Source: Volutella citrinella (Eukaryota > Ascomycota > Sordariomycetes > Hypocreales > Nectriaceae). Taken from it: DNA of 64,000 bases. The notes beneath the pieces are model-generated. The model saw nothing but the letters and a program-made list of their open reading frames with translations, did no database searches and was not told the origin of the DNA. A program made the translations under genes and the position numbers. Location: the NCBI GenBank assembly GCA_034401135.1, contig JAWZSP010000004.1:1240001-1304000 (forward strand), read 5' to 3'. Below are positions 22,043-33,952 of the stretch, one piece after another (position 1 is the stretch's first letter; every line of letters begins with the position of its first letter).

Positions 22043-23137
22043 TCACCATTCCGTTCTCGAGTCTCCCAATACCTGCCACCATTGCAAGGGCTTGTGTTCC
22101 AAATCAGCCACGTTTTCCGGGCGATCATTCTTGTGCCACATGGGCAGTGGTTCTGGACGCTTCTTATTCGCGTCCCGTACCGCCATCCATTCCTTGGACT
22201 GCTCCCGCTGCTCGCGGCCCCACTCGGCCCTGGGCCGGCCCCGCCACCGACTCGGTTCCACAAATCGCCAGTAATCCGAGCTGTCCGGCTCTTCTGGCAA
22301 TTTCATCAGGCAAGCGTTGCCGTGCCGGATGCACCGTTGGCACTCAGGCGGGGTGGTGTCTTCGGGCCTGTATACCGACAGGGACGTCTGTGTGCACGGG
22401 AGACCTCGGGCCTGGCACGGCAGACACGCCACGGCTCCGGAGGGCACTGGGAGTTCCCGTGGCAGGAAGTTGGGGTGCACATGGATGAGACTGACCGGCA
22501 TGCCTTCCTGGTACCGCGGCTTGCCATAGCGCTTCCGTCGGACCATTAGTTCGGCAACCTCGTCCACGCGATCCTGCAGATCGTACATTCTCGTTGCGTA
22601 GTCCTCTCCGCTCTCCCCGGGCTGTCGCGCAATCCCAACCCTCACCTCCTCCTCCATTATTGTCTCGTCCACTAGCTCGTCCAGCTGCGCCGTCGTCATG
22701 TATTCAAGCGGCAGAGGCTGCAATCTCGCCAGCTTCACCTCCGCCATTCGCTGCTTCTCCCGCCTCTCGTACGTCTCGTCCAGCCAATCCTGGCGCCTCT
22801 CTCTCTTCTTTCGCTCAATGTCTTCGGTGCACTTCTCAATCACCTGCGGTAGGATCTCAATGCGCCAAGCTTCGTACTCGGCCTTGGCAATGCGATCCTG
22901 CTCGAGCGCCTCTGCACGAACCTTGGCGCGACGCGAGGAGAAGACTTTCGAGACAGCCGAGACAAGATCTGACGACTCTGTTGGCTCGTCTTCACCTACG
23001 CCTTCTTCGTCGGACGACGGCGGCAAGGGAAACGTGAGGACGGGGTACCTGGGTGCAGGCGGATAGCGACTCTTTTCTCGCCGTTCTCGCCGTTCTCGCC
23101 GAATTCTCCGCGTCGTTCTTTGCCTGGGGTAGCTCAT
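22043..23137 (-). CDS. Hypothetical fungal protein with a Zn2Cys6-like cysteine array
   Basis: Single-exon frame of 364 residues from the ATG at 23137; I do not recognise a named family. The N-terminus is very Arg-rich (a 9-bp tandem repeat encodes RRERRERRE), followed by an acidic segment and a long charged helical, probably coiled-coil, region (about 60-190; EDIERKKRERRQDWLDETYE). Six cysteines at 238, 241, 248, 266, 269 and 276 are spaced C-x2-C-x6-C-x17-C-x2-C-x6-C (CLPCQARGLPC, then CQRCIRHGNAC). This is the spacing of a fungal Zn2Cys6 cluster except for a longer central loop, and it sits in the C-terminal half rather than near the N-terminus. A Trp-rich C-terminus follows. DNA binding is an inference only. 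The gene is convergent with the FHA kinase, 141 bp away. Confidence 0.75.
   Translation of the reverse strand: MSYPRQRTTRRIRRERRERREKSRYPPAPRYPVLTFPLPPSSDEEGVGEDEPTESSDLVSAVSKVFSSRRAKVRAEALEQDRIAKAEYEAWRIEILPQVIEKCTEDIERKKRERRQDWLDETYERREKQRMAEVKLARLQPLPLEYMTTAQLDELVDETIMEEEVRVGIARQPGESGEDYATRMYDLQDRVDEVAELMVRRKRYGKPRYQEGMPVSLIHVHPNFLPRELPVPSGAVACLPCQARGLPCTQTSLSVYRPEDTTPPECQRCIRHGNACLMKLPEEPDSSDYWRFVEPSRWRGRPRAEWGREQREQSKEWMAVRDANKKRPEPLPMWHKNDRPENVADLEHKPLQWWQVLGDSRTEW
23076..23100. repeat. 9-bp tandem repeat in coding sequence
   Basis: Almost three copies of a CGCCGTTCT unit inside the 5' end of the hypothetical gene at 22043..23137. On the coding strand it gives the Arg-Arg-Glu repeat near residue 12. 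Confidence 0.8.
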
Positions 23138-23952
23138 TGAAGGGTCTGCTCATTGCGTAGCAATGAGTTGGTGTACAAGAAGTGATGGGGGCACAGTTTA
23201 TGTAGTGGTGATGAAATGCCCTTCAGTCACTGTTTGGATTCGTGAACAACACCAAAGCAAACAATGGGGAAATGCAGACAGCCGTCACACAAGGCCTGTT
23301 CTCACCCTTCCGGGCGAGCGTTCACCCATAGCACGATGAACATCAAGGATGGATATTTGGGCATTTCACGCAATACACGTCGGTGGTGAGAGTTGGAACT
23401 TCTCTTCTCATCGTCAGATCTCGGGAAGCTTGTCTTCCCGTAATCGGCGAGTACGCCTAGCGCTGCATGGCGCGCGTCGCGGAGGACGGCTTCTCCTGCC
23501 TAACATACAAATGCCAACACGGCATCAACGCCTCTTGCCCTTCAATGTCCTGTTCGCCGCTCTGACGCCTTATCAATGGGCCGAGCACCCTGTCGCAGAA
23601 GAACAAAGCTGAAAGAACCTTGCTGCCATCTCAGTAACCACAACTGTCGAACTGAAACCAGCTATAGAGGCCGAATATAAAAAGGAAAAGAAGAAGAAAC
23701 AAACGCCGAACAATGAGTAAATGTTTGACCCCAGAATGCATGGTCCAAAAACGCCTGCTTCCTAACTTCATCGACAATCTGTGGGCCTGCTCCTGTGAGC
23801 TGCCGGCCGAATTTCCAGTGACGCCAAAAGAGAATCCAAGTAAAACAGCGTGCCAAGCACATGAGAAAGAAAAGAGCCGCGAGGCCTTTATGATGGTATT
23901 TTGTAAAATCATCACATCATTCGCCAAGCGCCGGCAAGATTTTTGCTCCTCC
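23138..23952. other. Intergenic region between the Cys-array gene and ATG1
   Basis: About 0.8 kb containing the promoter of the 22043..23137 gene and the 3' side of ATG1. A few short frames occur; none is convincing. Confidence 0.5.
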
Positions 23953-26900
23953 CTAAGAGGAGGAGACGTGCGACGGCAGGCTTCGTGGTGTCACATCGCC
24001 GCTTCGTCGTCTCACTGCTGGCGGGTGAGCTTGGTGAGCTTTGCTGACTGCCTCGGCAATCATCTGTTGCTTCTTGCGTACAGCAGCAAGCCTACCAGTG
24101 ATCATCTTGATCACTGTCAAGTTGTTAGCCCATGCTCACTAGAAGATGCTTGGAACGACACTGGGGTTGCTTACTCTTTCGAACATGGGCTTCTTCATCG
24201 CTGTCGAGATCGCCGCCGGTGCCATCCTTGGCGACTTCCTTTCCACCCTCTTCCTTTCCTTGTCCCTTCTTCTGTTCACGGGAGTTGTCATCGTCGGCGT
24301 CAATCACGGCCTCAAGCATCCGGATAGCCGTTATATACGAAATCTCGCATCCAGGGAGGTTCTCATTCGTCACTTCGTCGATGGCAGCAGCCCGGCTCAT
24401 TTCCAACGCTCGGTCATACATGAGTTTCTCCGCGCTGATGCCCGGCGTTAGGTATACCTGCTTGACACCGGACCCGGCCGAAGACGCAATCGACTCGGTG
24501 CCGTGATTGGAAGGGTGGCTGGGATGGTCTTCAGGAAGCTGCTTCTGCGCCTCAAGCAGCTTCAGCCTAACAACCTCCGATTTCTCGAGCACCTCGTTGA
24601 AACGTTGCCTGACCCACTGAACCACAGCGTTGATGCGTTGGACTACCGATTGCGCGACGGCCGCTGAAACGCCGCTGGTGGCTTCTCCCCGGCTTCTCTT
24701 GGTCCACCAAACACTAGCGATGTCCATAGCACGGGCAAGAAGCGTAAGAGACTTGACATAGAGCACCAGAGCTTCCTCTGAAAGGGAAACAATGGCTTCG
24801 ACCGTCAGACCGTCATCTTCTGGCGACACCTGATCTGGCTCAACGCCACCTAGGACGTGATCTGCAGATGGAGCCAAAGGCACGAGCTGTTTGTACTTGA
24901 CTTCGGCGAAGCCGTACACACAATCACTTCGCGTAGCGAGTTCCTCAATCGCATGCGCGGCGCGCCCGTCTTCATTGCTGCCTGCTGTCTGCTTTCCATC
25001 GCCTATTAGGCCTGCGGAAGTCGACGGTGTAGGATATGCCGGAAATGGTTGGTAGAGTGGCGGGGACTGGCCCTTGGCCCCTCGCAAAGGTGGTACCCTA
25101 ATGCCAAACAAACGCAAGCTAGCATCTTGAATGGCTTTGGAAATAGCAGAAGCCGATCCTGGACTGGCAGAGAGTGCTTTTTCATAGGATGAGCGGCGAT
25201 CATGGCGTCCCTGGGCCACCAATGCAGTTCTTGAGGAAGGGCTGGGGACAGCACCTGTAGTTGAACTTGGTGCCCCCTGTTGAGTGTAGCGTCGAGCAAT
25301 TGTCCCTGCCCTGGGCGAAGAGGTGCTTGGTTGGCTAGCTAGCCTTTCATTGGCAGCGAGTTCGTCTGCAAGCGCGTTGACTTCCACGTGTCGCCTCTCG
25401 ACCACCACGTACTCGCGTTCCAAAGCCACATCTTGTGCAGCCCTCTCCTCTTCTGTCATGGCACGGTTCGCTGCTTCTCTCGGCTGGCGTGTTTCATTAA
25501 TTAGCGAGTTTGGGGGCGAAGTGTTGTCACGAGATGCACGCCTTTCACCAAGTCGAGGATGGTTAGGAAGCGATGTAGCGTGCTGAGCTGTAGGCCTGCG
25601 TATGCCCAGGCCCTCTCCAGCCTCCCGAGGAGAACCAGCAACCACTTGTCCGTTACCTTGCTGGCGATGACGACCATCCCTCGGACTCCCGTTGTGCGGT
25701 GACCGGGGTTGAAGACTCCGTGGTGAGCGAGAGACACCACCGTCCCGGGGGGTTCGAGGAGGCGAGGCCGTGGTCTCCTCCTGTGGAATGGATTGTAGAT
25801 CTCGAGGCTCGGGTTTTGATGGCTTTGGAATATCGTCTTCCACCAGTCCAGGGATGTCATCGGTGACAACATGATGAGTGAAGAAGGTCTCAAAACTCAA
25901 GCGCTCCACTGGGCTTCTTTTAAGCAAGCCCCGAATAAGGGCCTTCAGGTCTGGGCTGATAGATACCTCCCTAGGGAACTTAATCACGTCCTCAGCAGCC
26001 TCAATTTTACGCAAAAGCTCCACGTGGTTTCTCGCCCGGAAGGGAGGGCGGCCTGTACTCATCTCGTACAGGACGGTGCCGACAGACCATAGGTCAGCTT
26101 TGGCATCATAGCGTTCATATCGCAGAATTTCTGGAGCCATGTATAGAGGTGAACCACAGAGCGTGTCTGCGAGTGAAGTAGATGGCAAAACCCGAGCGAA
26201 GCCAAAATCGGCCAACTTGAGCATTGGCAAGGAAGGCAAGCCAGCCATGGGGATGAGTGAATCTTGGCTGGCCTGCATGATCGGTCGGCCTCTCTGGTCT
26301 CGGAATGCCTGCGATGGCAAGAGCAGTAAATTTTGAGGTTTAACGTCACGATGAACGTAGTTGTTGCTTCTCAAAAACTCGAGCGCACTGGCCAACTGTT
26401 TGAGGAAATGGCGGATGACGACTTCATGAAGACCCGAGTTGGGAGCACTTGGGTACTTGCGAGCCATGTCGTGTGTAGCCGGGTGCGTCGCTAATTTCTC
26501 TCGCTTCTTGATAAAGAGGGATAGGTCGCCCAACTCACAGTATTCCATAATCAAATTGATGTGTGTCGCTGACTCAACGCAGTCATGGAGGGCAACGATA
26601 TGAGGATGTCGAAGCGTCTTGAGGATCTGGATTTCCCCATAAAGATTCTCCCTAAGTTTCTTATTTAGACGCTCGAGCTCTACTGACTTGATGGCTACGG
26701 CAGCCTTGGTTGTCTGGATTGCGGCTAGGTATTAGCAAATGATGTCCAAAGAGTGAGTGTTCTGGTCTATTTGCGCTGTACAGTGCACAAATCTGAGGTA
26801 GCCCTACGGAATAGCAAAGCTCCCATGGGTCACATAGGTAGATGCACGAAGGAAAAGAGAGGACCATACCTTATGCCAGCCAAGATAAACTTGGGCGAAG

Positions 26901-27001
26901 CTGCCTTTGCCGATTTCAGAGCCAATGTTGAAGTTCCCTACCTCACGGCTACCCGACTTACGGGACGCCGGTGAGGCGGCAGAGTCGTGTCGGCTCGCCA
27001 T
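23953..27001 (-). CDS. ATG1: Autophagy-initiating serine/threonine kinase ATG1
   Basis: Three exons, 27001..26870, 26713..24175 and 24113..23953; introns of 156 and 61 bp; 2832 nt, 943 residues. Kinase domain about 23-330: [16 protein letters not shown] (loop 29-42), catalytic Lys53 in VAIK at the start of exon 2, then [44 protein letters not shown] and [11 protein letters not shown]. The middle is Ser/Pro-rich and disordered. The C-terminal part has the helical tandem-MIT region that binds ATG13 ([37 protein letters not shown]), the [18 protein letters not shown] segment and, after the last junction, [18 protein letters not shown]1 with ATG13 and ATG17 starts autophagosome formation under TOR control. 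The last intron is easy to miss: reading through it gives a false end at 24125. Start chosen because it opens the conserved fungal N-terminus. Confidence 0.95.
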
Positions 27002-29993
27002 GGCTTCCTGATGGTTTGTCAATGGCAGGAAGTCTGCGGCGGTTATGTTTGGCCCTGGGCCGATTACGCTTGAAAATTATCGGCGGCCGATGTAGACGTC
27101 ATGTAATCGATGGATTCGGTGTGTATGAATGGAAGAATCAGGGCACCCGAGCAATCGTGAAACCGGGTTGACAACGGCAAGGTCGGGGTTGCCGGCGCTT
27201 GGATGGATGGCAGAGGGCGAGCTATCGGGGACGCTTGGCAGTTCAGCTTAAGCTTGGGGGCGGCGGGTATTCGGACGTCGAAACAAGACACAGCGCCTAT
27301 GTCGAGCAGACGAGGTTAGTTACGGGCATCAAGAACGGCAGGACTCGCAGCTGGTGCAACCGATGTCTTGAGAGGGCTAGGGCATAGACGAGAGCTTGGT
27401 GGGACGGGTATCGTAGTCTGGGGTATTTGCGCAAGGGAGGAGCGTGAGGCAAGACCTGGGGGGCGTTTGGTGTGACGGTGCGACGGGGGGAGGCGGCGAG
27501 CAACCAGGCTGGGGCGGACAGGTGACCACTAACGATGTTGACGGCGGCGGCTGCCGCTGGTTTGGTTGGCGGCGAGATACGAGACAGAGGCGCCTTCGAG
27601 GCTGCCCAGGCGGAGTGGCCGCGACTGGAGCGCAACCGGTGAAGGTGTTGTTGGTGGCAGCAAACGAGTCAAGCAGGGAGGCGGTGACTCGCGGCCAAGT
27701 CGAAATGGACGAAGTCGAAGGAAAGGCCAGTGTCACGGGTCGCGGGATGGGTAAGGTATTAGATTAATAAGGTGTGCCGTAGTGTGGTGAGCGTAGGTAG
27801 GCAGGGAGTGACGGCTAGGCCCTGGGATTTAAGTCGCGGACCAGCATAGGCACGGGAATGGGTGGTAGACCGTGGACGTTGCGTCACGATGGCGGGAGCC
27901 GGCAACGGCGGGGGAGACGCGATAAGTCGACGAAAGAGGAACCAAAGTGGGGGGCGTGGCTTTAAAAGCGATCAAGTCCAAGGCGTCGTGCGGCGAGGGG
28001 AAGGACGGGGCGACGGAGCTAGAGAAAGGGATAAAAAGGACGGAAAGAAAGAGTTGAATCTCAAGAGCAGGCGAGGAAGAGACCAGACGGCATAAAGCAG
28101 GTCGAGGAGAGACGCGGGAGAGATAGGGAAAGAGAGAACAATGTTCCTACCTTCCCTGCCTTGTGGATAAGCCAGCGACTGGCGGAGCAGGTCACAGCTG
28201 TGTTTCTAGAAGAGGATGCGCATTGGCGCGTAAGTTAGTACAGATGTACTTCGGCCAGGTATCTGCCCACAGGAGCTAGCAGCGGAAGTACCGAGCACCA
28301 CGTCCCGGGGTGGTACCTAGCGCTACCAAGGACCAGCAGTCCTGTTGTTCAGCAGTCCTAGCAACACCAGTAGCGGGCAGGTACCTCTGGGCGGGTACAC
28401 GAGACGTAACCACATGCGGAGTGGAGCCGTCGCAGCGGCGGTAGTTCTGAGGCCAGGCAGGGCGGGTGGATGGGGGTCGCAAGGAAAGACAGCCCAGTTC
28501 TTGGTACCTACCTCCTGCAAGCTGCCGGCACACTGTACAGCTTGGACCGCAATGACCAGCAGCCACTGAGAGCAGGAGCCAGCAAGTGGAGGCGAGTGCG
28601 CAAGGTGCCTGACCAGAGTGAGTACCTTGATAACGCCTGAGTCCTGGGGGCGGCCGGGGCGCCCAGAATTACCCACACACCACACCCGATGCACTTCCCG
28701 GATAGGAAATTTGTGGGTGCTGTTTTGCTACATGGGGAGCTCAGTGTGATCATCGACCTCACGTGGGCGTCTTGCATAAACACAAACCTGGGTTAATGCC
28801 CAGATATGACCTCGGTCTAGGTGCGCTGGGCAGACCCAATGAAGACCGTAAGCGAAACCCCCAGCCTGGGCGGCCAGAAGGCGAAAGAAGGGTATTGCTC
28901 AGCATCTCTCGGAGCCTGACTCTTCGATTCCACCCCTGCTTACTAGTGTCAACAAACGGACGCCGGGGGGCAGGACCTTCTTGGACGCATCATTGGAGCC
29001 AAAAATTGACAAACTTCCTGGCTCGCAGCGACATGACTGCGACCATATGCCAGAGACGGGGGTGAGGGGCCTCTTGCATAAGGTACTTACCTCCTAGTAC
29101 CTTGGCTCTGTGCAGAAAGCCGCCTGTAGGATGGTTGTATGAGTCAAGTCAAGCCACTGCTACGTACAATGGTGATCAAGCCTGCACTCGAGATTCGCTT
29201 GCGATCTAGCATCTGTGCGGGCCAGGGTCGTCAAAGAGTCACGACTCTGAGTAACCCCCGTCTCGCGACGGTGAGTAATGGTGACAGAGATGCAGCTCCA
29301 AATATCCGAACTTTGGAACGACTGGGCGTCCATTCTCTAGCAAAGCATCGTTCTCGACCCCAAGGTCAGGCTTCTTGGCGGCATATCGTTCCCTCAGGCA
29401 AAGTGGGTCACCGACGACGGACAACGACTGGGCGAGCTTTGAGACGAGCGATTGCGAACACGGCACCAGCACTAGACCGGATGTGGCGATGCGACGACTT
29501 GTCATGGCCACCGCATCAGCACTCAAAGTCTCAAACGAGGCGTCCCGGCCTTATGATGCACCACTACACGGCTGGCCGGCGGGAGGGAACACCGAGAACC
29601 GACCTCGCTCTCGGCCTCATGTGCGGGCGGATTGATGCTGAGCGGCTACTGGTAGCTTCTCTACGAACCTGGTTGTGACTATCCGAGAGAAACACATTGT
29701 CCGTCACGCAGCCAGCCAAGTAGAAGGAAGGGTCCTGGGGCATTTGGCTGCCGGATGACAGGGGGCAGAGACCAAAGGGTGTGTACAAGAACAGCAAGCT
29801 GGCGCACCAGGGCGCGGAGCATGGGGCGCACTGACGCAGGGGATCTCGTCCTAGGACCTGGACAGGCCATCATGAGTGGTTCAAGACGATGACTGGGAAA
29901 CATCCAAGATGGTGCCGTAGCCGTGCTGTGCATGCCTGCACACAGCGCCAGGCCGTACTGTCTAAGTACACAGTGGCTCATCATCTGCACTCG

Positions 29994-30019
29994 CATTCAC
30001 ATTCACATTCACATTCGCA
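29994..30019. repeat. Hexanucleotide microsatellite (CATTCA)n
   Basis: About four copies of CATTCA, the last one changed to CATTCG. Simple repeat in the gene-poor stretch, possibly polymorphic between strains. Confidence 0.9.
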
Positions 30020-30518
30020 TCCGAACCACATCCCACTGGCGGGTTCCCCCAAGCAGCAGCCGGGGGGCGCAGGCAGACAACGACGGCCTGACGCATGGCC
30101 ACGGGGCAGAAGGGGTGAGGAGGCCAGGAGCCGCAGGCGGCCGGTTGTGGTGGTGTGTGTCGGCACGGGCATCGAATGGATGGATGGTTGCTTTGGATCA
30201 CCACACTGGAGGGCCAGTCGTGGGGAAGGGACCCGTGATGTGTTCGCCAGGGAGGCAAACGGGCATGGGGCGGAACTGACCTGAAGTGACAAGCGCATCT
30301 AGCTGGGCCAGCCACCCACGCACGCGGCCACGCCCCTTGGACCCTCGCGACCTAGCAACCGGCCAGTTGCTCATCGCCGCACCATCAAGGACCTCAGGCA
30401 ACTTTTTTTTTTTGCTTTTGCTTCTCTACCAGGTGCGGCAGCCAACAAGCCAGCCAGCCAGCCCGTGCTGCAAGCTCGGCCGGCAGACGCAGATCATGGA
30501 GCCTGGGACCTGGCTGAC

Positions 30519-30620
30519 ATGACCGGCCGCCTGCCTGTTGCCCCGGTCGCGCTCGGCGTTTCTGCCTTGGCCAACTACTTCGGCACCTGGATCTACTTGA
30601 ACAGAATTAACATCATGTAA
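30519..30620 (+). CDS. Possible 33-residue hydrophobic micro-ORF or exon
   Basis: An ATG at 30519 opens a short frame with a hydrophobic core (VALGVSALANYFGTWIYL) like a single membrane helix, ending ATG-TAA at 30620. The last codon overlaps a possible splice donor (GTAATA), so it could be a first exon. Upstream at 30400-30432 lies a long T-rich tract ending CTACCAG that resembles a 3' splice site. I do not recognise the protein and could not extend it convincingly. It may be chance. Confidence 0.15.
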   Translation: MTGRLPVAPVALGVSALANYFGTWIYLNRINIM

Positions 30621-31103
30621 TATCCGCACTAGCGTGTGTTAGGTGCTGCGCTCGTGGCCTGTTCAGAAGGAACCCTCGAGGCGTTGTTCAGAGGGTTCCG
30701 TCCTCCACAGCAACACATCATGAGATCGCATCGCATCAGCGCCCTCGCGCTACTACCGATGTCCCCAGCGCCTGCCACGAGGGGGATGGGGGGACCAGCG
30801 AAACAGCGGGGCCGTGCCGTGCCCCAGACATACCGCATCAGGATCGGGCTGATCTGCCTTGATAAGGGAAAAGAGGCTGGAGCCAGGCAGCTGGCGGCGA
30901 GCTGGAGCAGAGCAGCAGCAACACGCAGCGAGCCTAGGCCGGGCTGTAGAGTTCACGAGACAGCTGAGCTGGGGAGAGAATTACCAAGTAGGTATAAGTC
31001 AAGTGAGAGAACAAGGCGCGAGACGCTTTTGGGCGACTTTTGCCGACGCGACACAGGGTCACTTGGCACCGGGAGAAGCCGACCATGTATGGGCTGGTCG
31101 ACT

Positions 31104-31123
31104 GGCTGGTTGGTTGGTTGGTC
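31104..31123. repeat. GGTT tetranucleotide run
   Basis: Short tandem run of GGTT units in the gene-poor stretch. No function is implied. Confidence 0.8.
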
Positions 31124-31433
31124 GGGCGGCCTGTTTTGGCTCGGAGCCGCCTTTGGCATGTCAAAATCGCTAGGCATGCGAGAATGCCGTGACTGCGATG
31201 AGTTGACAAGGCCATGGTATGATGAATGTGAATCTGACGAAATCCCGACGGGCCCTGCAGGAATGGGCGGCGCTACGAGTCAAGGGCCGGGCTCGGCTCC
31301 TTTGCAAGTTGCAGCATCCCTGGGGATAATGGCGAAAAAGCGTCCAAATCCCACGTCGAAACCTCCGGGCCATAAATCATAAGGCGACTTGTGGATGGCG
31401 TCAGCCGACAGCCGACAGCTCGCCATGACAGTG

Positions 31434-31456
31434 CCCCCTTCCCCTTCCCCTTCCCC
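31434..31456. repeat. (CCCCTT)n pyrimidine-rich run
   Basis: About three copies of CCCCTT followed by a C run. Simple sequence in the gene-poor stretch. Confidence 0.8.
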
Positions 31457-33298
31457 CCGGCGCGGAAATAGACTCTCGGCATGTCATCACCATCACCGTT
31501 TTGCCTCGAGACGCCAATGGGAGCGGCCAGAAGAGGACACAGGATTTCTGCCAGGCGTACCTACCTTCGCAGCCAACCGACGCGAGGGAAGAGCGAGTGA
31601 GCCGTAACCCAACGAGGCTCTCGGTGGTCTGCAACCACCACGGCCATGGGAACGTCGACTAGGTGTTTAGCTGGCCATCCCTCGCCTCCCCCCCCCATTC
31701 CCCCATTGCCCCATTCCGCCCTCCACAACTGAATGTAGCGCAGCCTTATCAGCCAGGCCCCGAACCATCATCGCGAGTTCTACGCAGGTCCTGGCGGTCG
31801 CAAACGGCGGTACGGATTCTCGGGAAACTATCGCTCCCTCCTTCGTCGCACGGGTGCACCATCTTCACTGGTCCATTCCTTTGGCCCCCCCTCCTCCCCA
31901 CCAATCCTCGGACATAGTACAGTATGTCGTCGTATCGTTATCAGCGGCCATCTCCCGTCGCCCATTTGGGTAATCCGCTGTGCTTCCCCTCTGGGCGTGT
32001 TTCACCGGGGGGGCCTTGCTTGACACAGCTCCAGCCGAACTCTGTTTGGGCGGCCAGGTGCCGATGCTCCAATGGAATTGGCGAATGCCGGCGGGTCCTA
32101 AGCTCTTCAGAAACATGTATGTACATGCTCGATATCGAAAAGCTTCCCAACAAGGCAGCAGGACTGCAACCTCTGGCAGGGATGACGGCGAGGAGGGTTT
32201 GCCAGAAGGACAGCCATGTGGGCAAGCAGACAAAAGGACAGGCAAAAAGGGCCCCGAGGAGATGCCTGTCCTATGCCCCCGCTGTACGAGGCAACCGTGG
32301 ATTTTTTGGTTTGCTTTGCACATTCTCGGATTTGGCTCTCCGGCCCTGTCATGATTCATCCCCGAATTGCTGTCGGATCGCTGACGTGCAGCAGCGGCAG
32401 CACAGCACAACCAGCATGAGCTGGTCTGCTCATCCGCGGTTGTCATACTTGCGCCTCGACAACACTGCCGCCTGGCTGCCAATATGTGCAGTTTGACCTT
32501 CTCCGCAAGCCCGTTGTCGACTCGGCCGTAAATACGTGGAGTGGCATGATTGCACATCCCCCTCTCTCCCCCCCCTCCCCCCGGTTCCGCCATGCACACC
32601 ACTCATCTTCTCCCGCAGCCGGCAACACCACCACGTTCTAAGTCGCTACCACCAAACGGCCACCACCTGCGACTCGCCTCAAATATTGCTTTGGGGAGAC
32701 CCTGAGATCGGGGCTCGGCTAGCCTATGGCGGAGTCGCAGCAACCGTGCGCTGGGCAACTCGACGTGCCGATCCCGCCAGTGCGCTCGTCGTTTGGGGTG
32801 CAACTGCGACCGCGCAACTCGAGCTCCAACGAGCAGACGGGACGAGGTGCGATAACAATTGTCCTTAAGTAGACGCTTGCACATCCGCCGACGGGTGTCA
32901 TCAGTGACCCAATGGCGCCAAGAAAGCCCGTGGCGGTCTTATCTACCTCGTTGATCGAGTAGTTTGCTCGCCCGGACTGGTCTCGGCATTAGCCCGCCCC
33001 CCCAAGCCCATCGTTACTCCATGTGCGTCCGCTTGATTGAGACGACGGTTAGTATAGTCCGTCGGCACAGCCTATCTATTCCCCTGCTCACAGTCATGGA
33101 TGTCTCAAGTTCGCCCTCCCTCAACACCACCACCAACCGAGTATTGAGATAACAGCCCCGGATTCTCCCCCCCCCAGCCCGAGCCCCGCAGTTGTTTACT
33201 CGCAGCCGCGAATCGTAGTTCATCATCGTCTGTTTGCCTGGTGGCCATGCTACCTGCCTGGGTGAGATGCGCCTGGGCTGGCCTCGCACTTTGGAGCG

Positions 33299-33952
33299 AT
33301 GAACATGAACCCCGCTGTGAAGCTGTGCCTCGTGCAACACACCTTTGCCTTGTCCCCGACCACCATTTATGCATGTCTTGCCTGCCTTGTTTCAGCCAAC
33401 GCTGTGTTACTGGATCGCACAGAATTCGGCCATGAGGGTGTTCGAATGGACCAACTGCCTCCCTCGGTGCTTGTCCAGCGTCCGCTCATTGAGAGTTACG
33501 GCTTGCAACAACATGGCTATCCTGGCGTACCTCAAGGTGGCCCCATGTCCCGCCCGAAAGTTGCCGCGATTCACAATGTCGCGTGTCACAGCTCCAAGGG
33601 CCTTGGGGACTTGATCGGTCAAATACCTGACCATGCTGCTGCGGGAGATGATGATTGCATATGTCCTGCAAGCCCCCACTGGTGCGTCCACTCATCCGGT
33701 GTATGCGCTCCAGGCCACATCAATGCACCCTGTGCGGCCACGCATGGCGAGCTATTTAGAATGGAAAGTGCAATTGGGACACATGGTTCCCAAATGCCAT
33801 CTCTGCAGGAGAGCATCAGGCCACTAAAGTACAGGTGGTATATTGCACATGCGCGGAATTGCCATTTCGTGTCAGACACAACTGCCCCCCTCTCATCTCC
33901 TCTATGCTACTTGAACGTTGACTCAATTTATTGTGTGTTCCGAAGCCATTGA
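33299..33952 (+). CDS. Doubtful 217-residue Cys-containing ORF
   Basis: Begins with a true ATG and stays open for 217 codons. The first 35 residues could act as a signal peptide (hydrophobic TTIYACLACLVSANA before a possible cleavage site). About a dozen cysteines follow (DDDCICPASPHWCVHSSGVC and others). No family is recognised and codon use looks unselected. It could be a secreted small protein or simply a chance frame in GC-rich DNA; I lean to chance. Confidence 0.2.
   Translation: MNMNPAVKLCLVQHTFALSPTTIYACLACLVSANAVLLDRTEFGHEGVRMDQLPPSVLVQRPLIESYGLQQHGYPGVPQGGPMSRPKVAAIHNVACHSSKGLGDLIGQIPDHAAAGDDDCICPASPHWCVHSSGVCAPGHINAPCAATHGELFRMESAIGTHGSQMPSLQESIRPLKYRWYIAHARNCHFVSDTTAPLSSPLCYLNVDSIYCVFRSH

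Noticed and set aside
30636..31382. 248-codon frame in the gene-poor stretch
   Set aside because: Starts with GTG, low-complexity, no conserved motif; typical of GC-rich DNA.
31865..32602. 245-codon minus-strand frame overlapped by a 190-codon plus-strand frame
   Set aside because: Two long overlapping frames on opposite strands with no recognisable domains indicate composition, not selection.
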